Assembly (NCBI GenBank): GCA_964567665.1
Contig: CAZMNN010000013.1
Coordinates: 1-57,025 of the forward strand
Length of the DNA stretch: 57,025 nt
Origin: UBA1731 sp964567665
Lineage (GTDB): Bacteria > Verrucomicrobiota > Kiritimatiellia > RFP12 > UBA1067
Reading direction: 5' to 3'
Shown here: positions 26,514 through 35,234 of the stretch, in pieces
Position numbering within the stretch: the stretch's first letter is position 1
Layout: each line of letters starts with the position of its first letter
The notes under the pieces: model-generated
The model's database searches: none
The model's input: the letters and a program-made list of their open reading frames with translations, nothing else
What the model was told of the DNA's origin: nothing
Made by a program: the position numbers and the translations under genes

Positions 26514-26596
26514 CTGCAGAGCGTTCCAGTCTCACCGGCAGACCGTAGCACCTATCCATATTTATGCTGAGGATGCGGCAGAAGGTTCACCCTCAA

Positions 26597-26647
26597 CAAA
26601 AAAAAATCGCAAGAAACAGAGAAGGCCGCCCGTGCAAGGCAGCCTTC
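26597..26647 (-). terminator. Intrinsic terminator of the ribosomal protein operon
   Basis: A 10-bp stem with one G-U pair (arms 26621-26630 and 26638-26647) lies 30 bp after the rplO stop. On the minus strand it is followed by a T-rich stretch ending in a run of T. It confirms that the operon ends at rplO rather than continuing into secY. Confidence 0.75.
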
Positions 26648-26676
26648 CATGTAATCACATATTATCGAGTTCAGAC

Positions 26677-27114
26677 TTAGGCGACGGTGCCGCCGGCAGC
26701 CTCGATCTTGGCCTTTGCAGCTTCGCTGCACGGAACCTTGACCGTGAACTTCTTGGTGATTTCGCCAGTCGCGAGAATCTTGATTTTCGGACGCTTGTTG
26801 TCCGTGAAGCCCGCCTTGGCGAGGGATTCAACGGTGATTTCCGCACCGGACTCGAACTTCTTTTCGAGATCGGCGAGATTCACGCCGAGCGCCTTGGCGT
26901 TGAAGCGCACATTGTTGAAGCCACGCTTCGGCAGACGGCGGACGAGCGGCATCTGGCCGCCCTCAAAGCCGAGCTTCTGCTTGTGACCCTTGCGAGCGTT
27001 CTGACCCTTGTGGCCACGCGTCGAAGTCTTGCCCATGCCCGAACCGCATCCGCGACCGACGCGCTTGCGGCGCTCGCGGGATCCGGGGGTGTTCGTAAGA
27101 TTGGAGAGATCCAT
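26677..27114 (-). CDS. rplO: 50S ribosomal protein L15
   Basis: 145 residues beginning MDLSNLTNTPGSRERRKRVG, with the Gly-rich N-terminal extension GRGCGSGMGKTSTRGHKGQ that threads into the 23S rRNA. GGAAAGGAAG precedes the ATG. It follows rpsE with 18 bp between; L30 (rpmD), usually found there, is missing. Last gene of the operon. Confidence 0.97.
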   Translation of the reverse strand: MDLSNLTNTPGSRERRKRVGRGCGSGMGKTSTRGHKGQNARKGHKQKLGFEGGQMPLVRRLPKRGFNNVRFNAKALGVNLADLEKKFESGAEITVESLAKAGFTDNKRPKIKILATGEITKKFTVKVPCSEAAKAKIEAAGGTVA

Positions 27115-27132
27115 TGCTGTCTTCCTTTCCAC

Positions 27133-27627
27133 TTATGCGCGGACGGCGGCGATTTCCTCTGCGGAGCGGAGCTTCAAGAGGGCGTTAAGAGTCGCCTTCA
27201 CCACGTTGAGTTTGTTCTTGGACCCGAGGGACTTGCCCACGCAGTCGCGGATGCCGCAGGCCTCAAGGACCGGGCGCATTCCACCGCCGACGATCAGACC
27301 CTTGCCGTCAGGCGCGGGCTTGAGGATCACACGGCCGCCATCGCAGACGCCTTCGACGTCATGCGGAATGGTCTTGCCCTTCATGCAGATCTTCTTCATC
27401 GCCTTGCGGGCAGCCTCGCCACCCTTGCGGACGGCATCGCCAACCTCGTTCGCCTTGCCGAATCCGACGCCGACCTTGCCCTCGTGGTCGCCAACGACGA
27501 TCACGGCGGAGAAGCTCATGCGACGACCGCCCTTGACGGTCTTCGCGCAACGGTTGACGAACACGACATGCTCGTCAAGATCGTCCGTCGCGGCGTTTTC
27601 ACGGCGCTTATCGCGGTTCATAGCCAT
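27133..27627 (-). CDS. rpsE: 30S ribosomal protein S5
   Basis: 164 residues. The double-stranded RNA-binding part has VVVGDHEGKVGVGFGKANEV; the C-terminal domain has GGGMRPVLEACGIRDCVGKSLGSKN. The start overlaps the rplR stop as TAATG. Contributes to mRNA entry and decoding accuracy. Confidence 0.98.
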   Translation of the reverse strand: MAMNRDKRRENAATDDLDEHVVFVNRCAKTVKGGRRMSFSAVIVVGDHEGKVGVGFGKANEVGDAVRKGGEAARKAMKKICMKGKTIPHDVEGVCDGGRVILKPAPDGKGLIVGGGMRPVLEACGIRDCVGKSLGSKNKLNVVKATLNALLKLRSAEEIAAVRA

Positions 27628-27992
27628 TATTCAGCCTCCTTGTCGGTTTTGCTGGAAATTGACACGCCACCGGCAACGCAAGCCTCCACGATGGCCGCAA
27701 CGCGACCCGTGTACTTGCGGCCGCCACGGTCGACAACCACGCTCACGATGTTCTTCGCCTTGGCGGCCTCGGCGGCGGCGGCTCCAAGAGCCTTCGCCGT
27801 CTCGAGATTCGCCTTCTTCTCCTTTATCGTGGAGGCGGAGGCGAGGGTGCGGCCCTGCGAATCGTCGATGAACTGCACGTACATATGCTTGTTCGTCACG
27901 CAGATCGACATGCGCGGCTTCTCTGCCGTGCCGATCACGCGCTGACGGAGGCGAAGATGGCGCTTCGCACGCTGTGTCTTTCGATTGAACAT
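27627..27992 (-). CDS. rplR: 50S ribosomal protein L18
   Basis: 121 residues; 5S rRNA-binding protein. Basic N-terminus (RAKRHLRLRQRVIGTAEKPRMSI) and C-terminal DRGGRKYTGRVAAIVEA are typical. It starts 2 bp after rplF ends. Confidence 0.97.
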   Translation of the reverse strand: MFNRKTQRAKRHLRLRQRVIGTAEKPRMSICVTNKHMYVQFIDDSQGRTLASASTIKEKKANLETAKALGAAAAEAAKAKNIVSVVVDRGGRKYTGRVAAIVEACVAGGVSISSKTDKEAE

Positions 27993-27994
27993 GG

Positions 27995-28528
27995 TTATGC
28001 CACCTTCTTGCCCTGCTTGCGGCGGATGTGTTCGCCGACGTACTTGATGCCCTTGCCCTTGTAAGGCTCGGCCGGATAGAAGTTGCGGATTCGCGCCGCA
28101 GCCTCACCGACAAGCTCCTTCGAGCAGCCGCTCACCGTGACCTGGAGACCGTCGTTCTCGACGGTGACCGTGAGGCCTTCGGGGATGCTGTAGATCTTGG
28201 GGGAGGCGAATCCAAGCGAAAGCGAGAGATTCTTCCCCTGAAGGACGGCCTTGAAGCCTGTGCCTTCGATGGAGAGCTGCTTCTTGTAGCCTGCGGAAAC
28301 GCCAATCACCATATTGTTGATCAGCGCGCGCGTCAGGCCATGGAGAGCCTTGTAGCTGTCGTCCTTGCGTTCGACGACTACCTTGCCGTCCTCGACCTTC
28401 GCCGAGATGCCTTCATGCATTTCGTAGGAAAGCTCGCCGAGCTTTCCCTTCACGGTGACCTTCTGGCCGACGACCGTGCAGGTCGCCCCTTCAACCAGCG
28501 TCACGGGTTCTTTTCCGATACGAGACAT
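27995..28528 (-). CDS. rplF: 50S ribosomal protein L6
   Basis: 177 residues with the duplicated L6 fold; begins MSRIGKEPV and carries the signature YPAEPYKGKGIKYVGEHIRRK near the C-terminus. Spaced 12 bp from rpsH. Confidence 0.98.
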   Translation of the reverse strand: MSRIGKEPVTLVEGATCTVVGQKVTVKGKLGELSYEMHEGISAKVEDGKVVVERKDDSYKALHGLTRALINNMVIGVSAGYKKQLSIEGTGFKAVLQGKNLSLSLGFASPKIYSIPEGLTVTVENDGLQVTVSGCSKELVGEAAARIRNFYPAEPYKGKGIKYVGEHIRRKQGKKVA

Positions 28529-28540
28529 TTTTACAACTCC

Positions 28541-28933
28541 TTACCAGACGGTGCAGATCAGTTCACCGCCGAGCTTCGCCGCCTTGGCTTCCTTGCCGCT
28601 CATCACGCCCTTCGACGTGGAGACCACCGCAAGACCCATGCCGTCGAGGACGGACGGGATGTTCGCGCAGGTCACATAGCGCCGGAGACCGGGCTTTGAG
28701 ATGCGGCGCACGCCGGTGATGGCCGGAACGGCCTTGTCGGTATACTTAAGCCTAATGACAAGCTTCTTCGGGAATTCGCTCGTCTCGAACGCATCCTCGA
28801 TGTAGCCTGCCGCCTTCATCACGCGGGCAATCTCCGCCTTGAGCTTCGATGCCGGGGTCGCAACCTTCACCAGACGGGCCTTGAGTCCGTTGCGGATGGT
28901 CGCAAGCATGTCGGAAATGGGATCAGTAATCAT
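28541..28933 (-). CDS. rpsH: 30S ribosomal protein S8
   Basis: 130 residues; begins MITDPISDMLATIRNGL and has the C-terminal signature STSKGVMSGKEA. Family knowledge: S8 binds 16S rRNA helix 21 and in enterobacteria also represses the spc operon. Confidence 0.98.
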   Translation of the reverse strand: MITDPISDMLATIRNGLKARLVKVATPASKLKAEIARVMKAAGYIEDAFETSEFPKKLVIRLKYTDKAVPAITGVRRISKPGLRRYVTCANIPSVLDGMGLAVVSTSKGVMSGKEAKAAKLGGELICTVW

Positions 28934-28951
28934 TTCTTGAGTTCCTTTCCG

Positions 28952-29191
28952 TTACCACGACGCCTTGGTGACGCCGGGTATCATCCCGTTTACTGCAAGT
29001 TCGCGGAAGCACAGACGGCACACGCTGAACTTGCGCATGAACGCATGGCGACGCCCGCAGATCTGGCAACGGTTGTACGCACGGACGTTCGACTTCGTGA
29101 GGGGCTTCTTGCCAGCCTCAACGCGCTTTGCGTCCTTGGCCTTCTCGGCTTTCAGGCGCGCAGCCTTTTCCATCAGACATTTCTTGGCCAT
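28952..29191 (-). CDS. rpsN: 30S ribosomal protein S14, zinc-binding type with longer N-terminus
   Basis: 79 residues. The zinc ribbon is CQIC...CRLC with conserved IPGVTKASW end. Zinc-type S14 is usually about 61 residues; here a basic N-terminal stretch (KAARLKAEKAKDAKRVEAGK) adds about 18. Lies between rplE and rpsH. Confidence 0.96.
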   Translation of the reverse strand: MAKKCLMEKAARLKAEKAKDAKRVEAGKKPLTKSNVRAYNRCQICGRRHAFMRKFSVCRLCFRELAVNGMIPGVTKASW

Positions 29192-29194
29192 TGA

Positions 29195-29731
29195 TTACGC
29201 CCTCCCCGCGAACGGCATGCCGAGCGCCTCGAGAAGCGCCTTTGCAGCCTTGTTGTCTTTGCCGGACGTCACGAACGTGATGTCCATGCCGGAATGTCCA
29301 GCCGATGCCTCCACCAGTTCGGGGAAGATCGAATGATCCTTGATTCCGAGCGTATAGTTGCCGCGTCCGTCAAAGCCGCGGTTGGATATGCCGTGGAAGT
29401 CGCGGATGCGGGGCAGAGCGGCGGAAACGAGCCTTTCGACGAATTCCCACATGCGCTCTCCGCGCAGCGTGACCTTGGCTCCGATCACCATGCCCTCGCG
29501 CAGCTTGAAGTTCGAGATCGACTTCTTCGCCTTGCAGACCTTGGGCTTCTGTCCGGTGATTGCCGAAAGGTCGCCCATCAGGTTCTTCTGCTCGTCCTTG
29601 GAGACGATGCCGAAGCCCATGTTGAGTACCACCTTCAGCAGGCGGGGCACGAGCATGCGGTTCTTCGTCTCAAGCTTCTGCTCGAGCGCGGGAACCACTT
29701 CCTTGTTGTACTTTTCCTTGAGGTTCGACAT
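29195..29731 (-). CDS. rplE: 50S ribosomal protein L5
   Basis: 178 residues; 5S rRNA-binding. Typical segments are KVVLNMGFG, FKLREGMVIGAKVTLRG and GKDNKAAKALLEALGMPF. It starts 3 bp before rplX ends in the same direction. Confidence 0.98.
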   Translation of the reverse strand: MSNLKEKYNKEVVPALEQKLETKNRMLVPRLLKVVLNMGFGIVSKDEQKNLMGDLSAITGQKPKVCKAKKSISNFKLREGMVIGAKVTLRGERMWEFVERLVSAALPRIRDFHGISNRGFDGRGNYTLGIKDHSIFPELVEASAGHSGMDITFVTSGKDNKAAKALLEALGMPFAGRA

Positions 29732-29734
29732 GGC

Positions 29735-30046
29735 TTATATCACCTTTCCGGATGCTTTGAGCTTGCGGGCCTTCTTGCCGTCCTTCTCGGCGGTGGCGAC
29801 ACGCGAACCCTTCTTCGCATCGGCATCGTAAGGCATGAGCTTGCAGAGACGGATCGGCATCTCGATGTCAACGAGACCGCCAGCCGTCTGCTGGGTGCGG
29901 CGCACTGCCTTCTTGTGCTTGTTGAGACCCTCTACAATCGCCGTGCCCTTCTTCGGGTTAACGCTCTTCACGGTGCCCGTGCGGCCGGCGTCGTTGCCGT
30001 GAGTTACGATCACGGTGTCGTTCTTCTTGATTCGTGCGATACTCAT
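29735..30046 (-). CDS. rplX: 50S ribosomal protein L24
   Basis: 103 residues. Begins with the KOW motif (VIVTHGNDAGRTGTVKSV) and contains NKHKKAVRRTQQTAGG. Assembly-initiating protein of the large subunit. Confidence 0.97.
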   Translation of the reverse strand: MSIARIKKNDTVIVTHGNDAGRTGTVKSVNPKKGTAIVEGLNKHKKAVRRTQQTAGGLVDIEMPIRLCKLMPYDADAKKGSRVATAEKDGKKARKLKASGKVI

Positions 30047-30057
30047 GATTCGTCTCC

Positions 30058-30423
30058 TCAGACCACTTCCGGGGCCATAGACAGGATCTTCATGTAGTTC
30101 TTCTCGCGCAGTTCACGCGGGACCGGTCCGAACACGCGGCTGCCGATCGGATTCAGCTTGGAATCCACCAGCACACACGCATTCTGGTCAAAGTGCACAC
30201 GCTGACCGTCTTCGCGAACGATCGGGGCGCCGGTGCGGATGATGACCGCAGTCGCCACCTGACCCTTCTTGATCGAGCCGGTCGGAGACGCCTCCTTGAT
30301 CGAGACGCGGATCACGTCGCCAAGGTGCGCATACTCCTTGCGCTGCTTGAGGATGCGGAAGCACATGGCGCGCTTGGCGCCGGTGTTGTCCGCAACAACC
30401 AGGTTTGACAGTTCTTGCAGCAT
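30058..30423 (-). CDS. rplN: 50S ribosomal protein L14
   Basis: 121 residues, beginning MLQELSNLVVADNTGAKR, with GSRVFGPVPRELREKNYMKI near the end. Near-universal length. Confidence 0.98.
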   Translation of the reverse strand: MLQELSNLVVADNTGAKRAMCFRILKQRKEYAHLGDVIRVSIKEASPTGSIKKGQVATAVIIRTGAPIVREDGQRVHFDQNACVLVDSKLNPIGSRVFGPVPRELREKNYMKILSMAPEVV

Positions 30424-30425
30424 GG

Positions 30426-30683
30426 TTACTTGCCCTCCACCACGCGCCAGCGCTTCGTCGCGCTGAGCGGACGGGTTTCCATGATCGTCACCACGTCGCC
30501 GACCTTCGCCGTGTCGGCTTCGTCATGCGCGTGATACTTCTTTGCGCGGACAACCACCTTGCCGTACAGCGGGTGAAGTTCGCGGTATTCGACTTTCACG
30601 ACGATGGACTTCGCGCCCATCTTGGACGTGACCGTCCCTCTGCGGACCTTGCGGGCTCCGCGCTTCGTTTCGTTCGTGCTCAT
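30426..30683 (-). CDS. rpsQ: 30S ribosomal protein S17
   Basis: 85 residues; RRGTVTSKMGAKSIVVKVE and AHDEADTAKVGDVVTIMETRPLS are diagnostic. The ATG overlaps the rplP stop as TGATG, leaving no room for rpmC (L29), which normally lies between these genes. Confidence 0.97.
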   Translation of the reverse strand: MSTNETKRGARKVRRGTVTSKMGAKSIVVKVEYRELHPLYGKVVVRAKKYHAHDEADTAKVGDVVTIMETRPLSATKRWRVVEGK

Positions 30684-31105
30684 CAGATTTTCACTCCTGC
30701 GCGGGTGATGAATTTCGTGTGGATGCCGATCTTCGTCGCCGCCAGACGGAGGCACTCGCGTGCAACCTCCTCTGAAACGCCGCCGACTTCGAACAGCACC
30801 TTGCCGGGGAGGATCACGGCTGCCCAGAACTCAGGGTTGCCCTTTCCTCCGCCCATACGCACTTCAATCGGCTTCCTCGTGATCGGCTTGTCGGGGAACA
30901 CGCGAATCCAGAGCTTGCCTTTGCGCTTCATCTCACGATTGATCGCAACGCGGCAGGCCTCGATCTGCGTGGCCGTAAGGTCGCCGCGCGTCATCGCCTT
31001 GAGACCGAATTCGCCGTATGCGAGCTCGGTTCCGGACGTGGCATAGCCGGCGCGGTTGCCTTTGGATACCTTGCGGTACTTGACTCTCTTTGGCATCAAG
31101 GGCAT
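30683..31105 (-). CDS. rplP: 50S ribosomal protein L16
   Basis: 140 residues, beginning MPLMPKRVKYRK, with GRVRMGGGKG-like segment (IEVRMGGGKGNPEFWAA). GGAAG lies 6 nt upstream of the first ATG. No C-terminal extension that could hold a fused L29. Confidence 0.98.
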   Translation of the reverse strand: MPLMPKRVKYRKVSKGNRAGYATSGTELAYGEFGLKAMTRGDLTATQIEACRVAINREMKRKGKLWIRVFPDKPITRKPIEVRMGGGKGNPEFWAAVILPGKVLFEVGGVSEEVARECLRLAATKIGIHTKFITRAGVKI

Positions 31106-31108
31106 GGC

Positions 31109-31792
31109 TTACTTCCTCTCCTTCCGCTCTCCGCGTTCACGACGGTTGCCGCCGCTCATGCGAGGCTGGAAATCCTCTTTCTTGCAGATCCACACCTTGA
31201 TGCCGATCTTGCCGGCGGTGGTGTTGGCTTCCGCAAATCCATAGTCAATGTTCTCGCGGAGCGTGTGCAGCGGCACCTTGCCCTGACGGAACCATTCAAC
31301 ACGCGCAATCTCTGCGCCGTTGATGCGTCCGCCCGCATGGATCTTGATGCCGTCCACGCCCATGTCCATCGCGACCTTCTCGGCGCGCTTCATCGCGCGC
31401 TTGAGGGCGATGCGGCGCTCAAGCTGCTGCGCGATCGACTCGGCGACCAGCTGCGCATCGGCGTCGGCGTCACGGACTTCCTTGATCTCAAGGTAGACTT
31501 CCTTGCCGGTCATCTTGGAGAGCTCGTCGCGGATCCTGTCCACGTCCTGCCCCTTGCGGCCGATGATGACGCCCGGACGGGCGCTCATCAGCGTGACGCG
31601 TACGCGGTTGGCGTAGCGCTCGATGATGATCTTGGAGAGTCCCGCCTCGGAAAGGCGCTTCTTGACGAACTCGCGTATCTCGCTGTCCTCCACGAGGAAT
31701 GCGCCGAAGTTCCTCTTCTGCGCAAACCACTTGGAGCGCCATGCACGGTTCACGGGCAGACGAAACCCGACCGGATTGACTTTCTGACCCAT
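31109..31792 (-). CDS. rpsC: 30S ribosomal protein S3
   Basis: 227 residues: KH domain with GVIIGRKGQDVDRIRDEL, then the C-terminal domain VDGIKIHAGGRINGAEIARVEW and a short basic tail. Its ATG overlaps the rplV stop as TAATG. Confidence 0.98.
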   Translation of the reverse strand: MGQKVNPVGFRLPVNRAWRSKWFAQKRNFGAFLVEDSEIREFVKKRLSEAGLSKIIIERYANRVRVTLMSARPGVIIGRKGQDVDRIRDELSKMTGKEVYLEIKEVRDADADAQLVAESIAQQLERRIALKRAMKRAEKVAMDMGVDGIKIHAGGRINGAEIARVEWFRQGKVPLHTLRENIDYGFAEANTTAGKIGIKVWICKKEDFQPRMSGGNRRERGERKERK

Positions 31793-32136
31793 TATTTGGC
31801 CTCCTTCGAGTCCGTGAGGACTACTTTGCAGTGGCAGAGACGGTGGGCGATCGGATGAGCCGAACCGCGAGCCGTCGGCCAGAACCGGCGGATGCGGATG
31901 GACTCGTCAAACACGCACTCCTTGACGGTGAGCGTGGCCGTATCGAGACCGTTGTTGTTCTTGGCGTTTGCCGCCGCCGAAAGCAAAGTCTTCTTGAGGA
32001 TGACTGCCGCTTTCTTCGGGCTGAACTCGACGAGCTTCAACGCCGCCGAGACCGGGAGCCCCCGGCATTCGCGGGCGAGCGGACGGCCCTTGGCCGCCGA
32101 CATCCGCGCATTACGGGTGATTGCTATCACTTCCAT
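31792..32136 (-). CDS. rplV: 50S ribosomal protein L22
   Basis: 114 residues. ARMSAAKGRPLARECRG at the start and FDESIRIRRFWPTARGSAHPI, the tunnel-lining loop, near the end. The loop sequence departs from the usual RAxGRAxRI pattern. Confidence 0.96.
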   Translation of the reverse strand: MEVIAITRNARMSAAKGRPLARECRGLPVSAALKLVEFSPKKAAVILKKTLLSAAANAKNNNGLDTATLTVKECVFDESIRIRRFWPTARGSAHPIAHRLCHCKVVLTDSKEAK

Positions 32137-32145
32137 CTGTTAACC

Positions 32146-32424
32146 TTACCTTTCGGCCTTTTCGACGTGTGCGCCGTGCGACTTGAACGTACGGGTCGGG
32201 GCGAATTCGCCGAGACGGTGGCCGACCATGTTTTCCGTGACGAACACGGGCGTGTGCTGACGGCCGTTGTGCACGGCGAACGTCAGACCCACGAACTCAG
32301 GGAGCACCATGGAGCGGCGGCTCCAAGTCTTGATGGGCTGCTTCTTGCCCGCCCCCTGCATCTTCTCGACCTTCCTCAGGAGGCTTTCCTCCACGTAAGG
32401 TCCCTTCTTAAGTGAACGCGCCAT
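32146..32424 (-). CDS. rpsS: 30S ribosomal protein S19
   Basis: 92 residues; begins MARSLKKGPYVEESLL and contains GLTFAVHNGRQHTPVFVTENMVGHRLGEF in pieces typical of the family. It starts 3 bp after rplB ends. Confidence 0.98.
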   Translation of the reverse strand: MARSLKKGPYVEESLLRKVEKMQGAGKKQPIKTWSRRSMVLPEFVGLTFAVHNGRQHTPVFVTENMVGHRLGEFAPTRTFKSHGAHVEKAER

Positions 32425-32427
32425 GGA

Positions 32428-33252
32428 TTATTTCCTCCGTTTGACGATGACCTTGTTCGAGGCCTTGTGCGGATTGCGGGTCTTCCCGCCCTTCGCCAGC
32501 TGACCCCACGGCGAACGCGGATGGCTGCCGCCGGACGTACGGCCTTCACCGCCGCCCATCGGGTGATCCACCGGGTTCATCGCCACACCGCGCACCGTCG
32601 GACGGATGCCGAGATGGCGCTTGCGGCCAGCCTTGCCGAGCTTGATCGAACCCCAGTCCTTGTTGCCGACCGCACCGACCGTCGCTCTGCAGCGGGCGTT
32701 GAAGATGCGGACTTCGCCCGATGCCATCTTCAGCGTAACGGTGTCGCCGTCGCGAGCCATCAGCTGCGCCTCGGTGCCGGCGGAACGCGCAACCTTCGCG
32801 CCTTGTCCGGGAACCAGCTCCACGCAGTGAACCATAAGCCCAAGCGGGATGAGCGCGAGCGGGAGGCAGTTGCCGGGAGTGGCCTCAGCCTTGTCGCCGC
32901 TCATCAGCGTCATGCCGGGCTTGACGCCCTCGGCCGCGAGGATGTACGAGAGCGTTCCGTCCTCGTACTTGAGGAGCGCGAGGTTCGCGCTGCGGTTGGG
33001 ATCGTAGGCGATCGCCTCGACCGTCGCGGCCATGCCGTCCTTGCGGCGCATGAAGTCGACGATGCGGTAGCGGCGCTTCGCCCCGCCGCCCTTGTGGCGG
33101 GTCGTGATCACACCCGTGTTGTTGCGCCCGGCCTTCTTGCGCATCGGACGCGTGAGAGACTTCACCGGTCTCTTCTCGGTAATCTCCTCGAACGTCGGGG
33201 CGACGCGGAAGCGCATACCCTGCGAACGAGCCTTGAATGTCTTAAGTGCCAT
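32428..33252 (-). CDS. rplB: 50S ribosomal protein L2
   Basis: 274 residues. KGGGAKRRYRIVDF in the OB-like domain and GVAMNPVDHPMGGGEGRTSG, containing the peptidyl-transferase-associated His, in the C-terminal domain. Central protein of the large subunit. Confidence 0.98.
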   Translation of the reverse strand: MALKTFKARSQGMRFRVAPTFEEITEKRPVKSLTRPMRKKAGRNNTGVITTRHKGGGAKRRYRIVDFMRRKDGMAATVEAIAYDPNRSANLALLKYEDGTLSYILAAEGVKPGMTLMSGDKAEATPGNCLPLALIPLGLMVHCVELVPGQGAKVARSAGTEAQLMARDGDTVTLKMASGEVRIFNARCRATVGAVGNKDWGSIKLGKAGRKRHLGIRPTVRGVAMNPVDHPMGGGEGRTSGGSHPRSPWGQLAKGGKTRNPHKASNKVIVKRRK

Positions 33253-33266
33253 GGTATACGGACTCC

Positions 33267-33545
33267 TTACACCTGTTCGATGCGCTCGCCGTCCTTGACC
33301 GTGACGATTGCGCGCTTCCAGGTGGATTCCTTCACCTGACGGCGCGTGCCACGGATCGTGCGGAGACCGCCCTTCATGTTCTGGGTGTTGACGGCGAGCA
33401 CGTGCACACCGTACTTCTTCTCCACCGCCTGACGGATCTCCGGCTTGGATGCCGACCTGTCCACCTCAAGGCAGTAGCGGTTCTGAGCGCCCATCGCCGA
33501 ACTCTTCTCGGTGATCAGGATGCGCTTGACGATTTCCTTAGCCAT
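33267..33545 (-). CDS. rplW: 50S ribosomal protein L23
   Basis: 92 residues; VKRILITEKSSAMGAQNRYCLEV and the C-terminal VLAVNTQNMKGGLR loop. It forms the exit-tunnel docking site used by trigger factor, encoded at 6-7 kb. Start overlaps the rplD stop as TAATG. Confidence 0.97.
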   Translation of the reverse strand: MAKEIVKRILITEKSSAMGAQNRYCLEVDRSASKPEIRQAVEKKYGVHVLAVNTQNMKGGLRTIRGTRRQVKESTWKRAIVTVKDGERIEQV

Positions 33546-34189
33546 TACTTCGCCTCCTTCTTGACGGCGCCGATGCGCTTCACAAGGGCGTCAAAGCCGG
33601 CCTTGTCGCACACGATCGTCCTGAACTTCAGGATGGTGTAGACATCCGCCTCGCCAACGGTAAGCGCAGCAGCCCTCGCCAGGTTCGCCGTCACGCGGAC
33701 GACCGTCTCATCGTACTTCTCGGTCACGATGAGCGCACTGCGCTCCACGCCGGCCTTCTTGAGGAGCGCCGCCATCAGCTTCGTCTTCGGCTCTTCGAAC
33801 TTGAATTCGGAGACCACGATGACGTCGCCGGCCGCAATCTTCTCGGAGAACGCGCGGGCGAAAGCCAGCTGCATCACCTTGCGGTTGATCTTCTGGGAGT
33901 AGTCACGCGGCTTGGGCCCGTGAGCCACGCCGCCGCCGCGCCAAACCGGCGACTGACGGAATCCGGCGCGGGCGTTGCCCGTACCCTTCTGCTTCCACGG
34001 CTTCTTGTTGGAGCCTGCGACCTCGCCCTTGCCCTTCGTGCAGGCGGTGCCTGCGCGCATCGAGTTGCGGATCGCCGTGACGGCGTCCTTGACGGCCTGC
34101 TCGCCCTTCTCAAGGGTCAGCTGGGCATCATCGAACGCTATGTCGGCTCCCGCCTCACCGGCGGACGTAAATGCCTTGATAGTTGCCAT
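33545..34189 (-). CDS. rplD: 50S ribosomal protein L4
   Basis: 214 residues. The conserved KPWKQKGTGNARAGFRQSP loop lines the exit tunnel. In enterobacteria L4 also feeds back on the S10 leader; whether it does so here is unknown. Confidence 0.97.
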   Translation of the reverse strand: MATIKAFTSAGEAGADIAFDDAQLTLEKGEQAVKDAVTAIRNSMRAGTACTKGKGEVAGSNKKPWKQKGTGNARAGFRQSPVWRGGGVAHGPKPRDYSQKINRKVMQLAFARAFSEKIAAGDVIVVSEFKFEEPKTKLMAALLKKAGVERSALIVTEKYDETVVRVTANLARAAALTVGEADVYTILKFRTIVCDKAGFDALVKRIGAVKKEAK

Positions 34190-34192
34190 TGC

Positions 34193-34915
34193 TTACTTCG
34201 CTCCCTTCTTCGCCGCCTTGAACGCAAGAGCCGCGTTCTTCAGCGACTTGCGGACGAAGACGAAACCGTTGCGGGCGCCGGGGATGGAACCCTTCACGAG
34301 AATCGCGTTGTCCTCCGGACGTATCTGGACGACTTCGAGATTGATGTTCTTGCGATTGACGTCACCCATGTGGCCGGGCATCTTCTTGCCCTTCTCGATC
34401 CAGCCGGGGAGGTCACGCGCAGCCAGACCGCCCGTGCGGCGCTTGGAGTGGCCGCCGTGCGTCATATTGCCGCCCGCAAACTTGTAGCGGCGAAGCACGC
34501 CGGCAAAGCCGCGTCCCTTCGTCACGCCTGTCACGTCAACGTACTTGACGCCGTTGAAGTTCTCAACGGTGAGCGTATCGCCGACCTTGACCTCTTCACC
34601 CTTGTCGAGCGCGAACTCCTTGAGGATGCGCACACCCTTCGTGAGGCCGCCGGTCTTCGTGAGGTGGCCGCTCTCCGCCTTCGTGATGCGGTTGCGGGCG
34701 CTGCGTCCCTCATGGGCATCCTTGTCGGCCTCGGGATCCTTCCAGAGCTTCTGGTCGCCAAAGCCGAGCTGGGCGGCGACGTAGCCGTCCTTCTCAAGCG
34801 TCTTAAGCTGCACGACAGGGCAGGGACCGACCTCGATGACGGTCACGCACACGCGCTTGCCGTCCTCGGTGAACACCTGGGTCATGCCGACTTTCTTTCC
34901 GATCAAACCTTCCAT
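34193..34915 (-). CDS. rplC: 50S ribosomal protein L3
   Basis: 240 residues; begins MEGLIGKKVGMTQVF, with TGVTKGRGFAGVLRRYKF and KMPGHMGDVNRKNINLEVV. Slightly longer than the enterobacterial protein through an insert around residues 60-90. Confidence 0.98.
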   Translation of the reverse strand: MEGLIGKKVGMTQVFTEDGKRVCVTVIEVGPCPVVQLKTLEKDGYVAAQLGFGDQKLWKDPEADKDAHEGRSARNRITKAESGHLTKTGGLTKGVRILKEFALDKGEEVKVGDTLTVENFNGVKYVDVTGVTKGRGFAGVLRRYKFAGGNMTHGGHSKRRTGGLAARDLPGWIEKGKKMPGHMGDVNRKNINLEVVQIRPEDNAILVKGSIPGARNGFVFVRKSLKNAALAFKAAKKGAK

Positions 34916-34925
34916 CTGCCCCTCC

Positions 34926-35234
34926 TTACACCCGGATTGTGATGTCCACGCCCGCAGGCAGGTTGAGCTTCTTCAGTTCGTCGATCGTCTTCGCCGTGGG
35001 GTTGACGATGTCGAGCAGACGCTTGTGCGTCCGCATCTCGAACTGATCCATTGACTTCTTGTCGACGTTCGGTGAACGGTTCACCGTGAAACGCTCGACG
35101 CGCGTGGGGAGCGGAATCGGCCCCACCACCTGCGCACCCGTGCCCCGCGCGGTGTCGATGATTCCACCGACAGCCTGATCCAGCACACGATGGTCGTATG
35201 CCTGCAGGCGGATGCGTACTCTTTGCTGTTGCAT
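34926..35234 (-). CDS. rpsJ: 30S ribosomal protein S10
   Basis: 102 residues, beginning MQQQRVRIRLQAYDHRVLD; VGPIPLPTRVERFTVNRSPNVDKKS is diagnostic when read in pieces. First gene of the operon, after a leader of about 280 nt. Confidence 0.98.
   Translation of the reverse strand: MQQQRVRIRLQAYDHRVLDQAVGGIIDTARGTGAQVVGPIPLPTRVERFTVNRSPNVDKKSMDQFEMRTHKRLLDIVNPTAKTIDELKKLNLPAGVDITIRV

Noticed and set aside
26514..26596. ECF-type autoregulatory promoter upstream of the sigma gene (GAACCTT and downstream AT-rich block)
   Set aside because: Without a second example of the motif the match is indistinguishable from chance.
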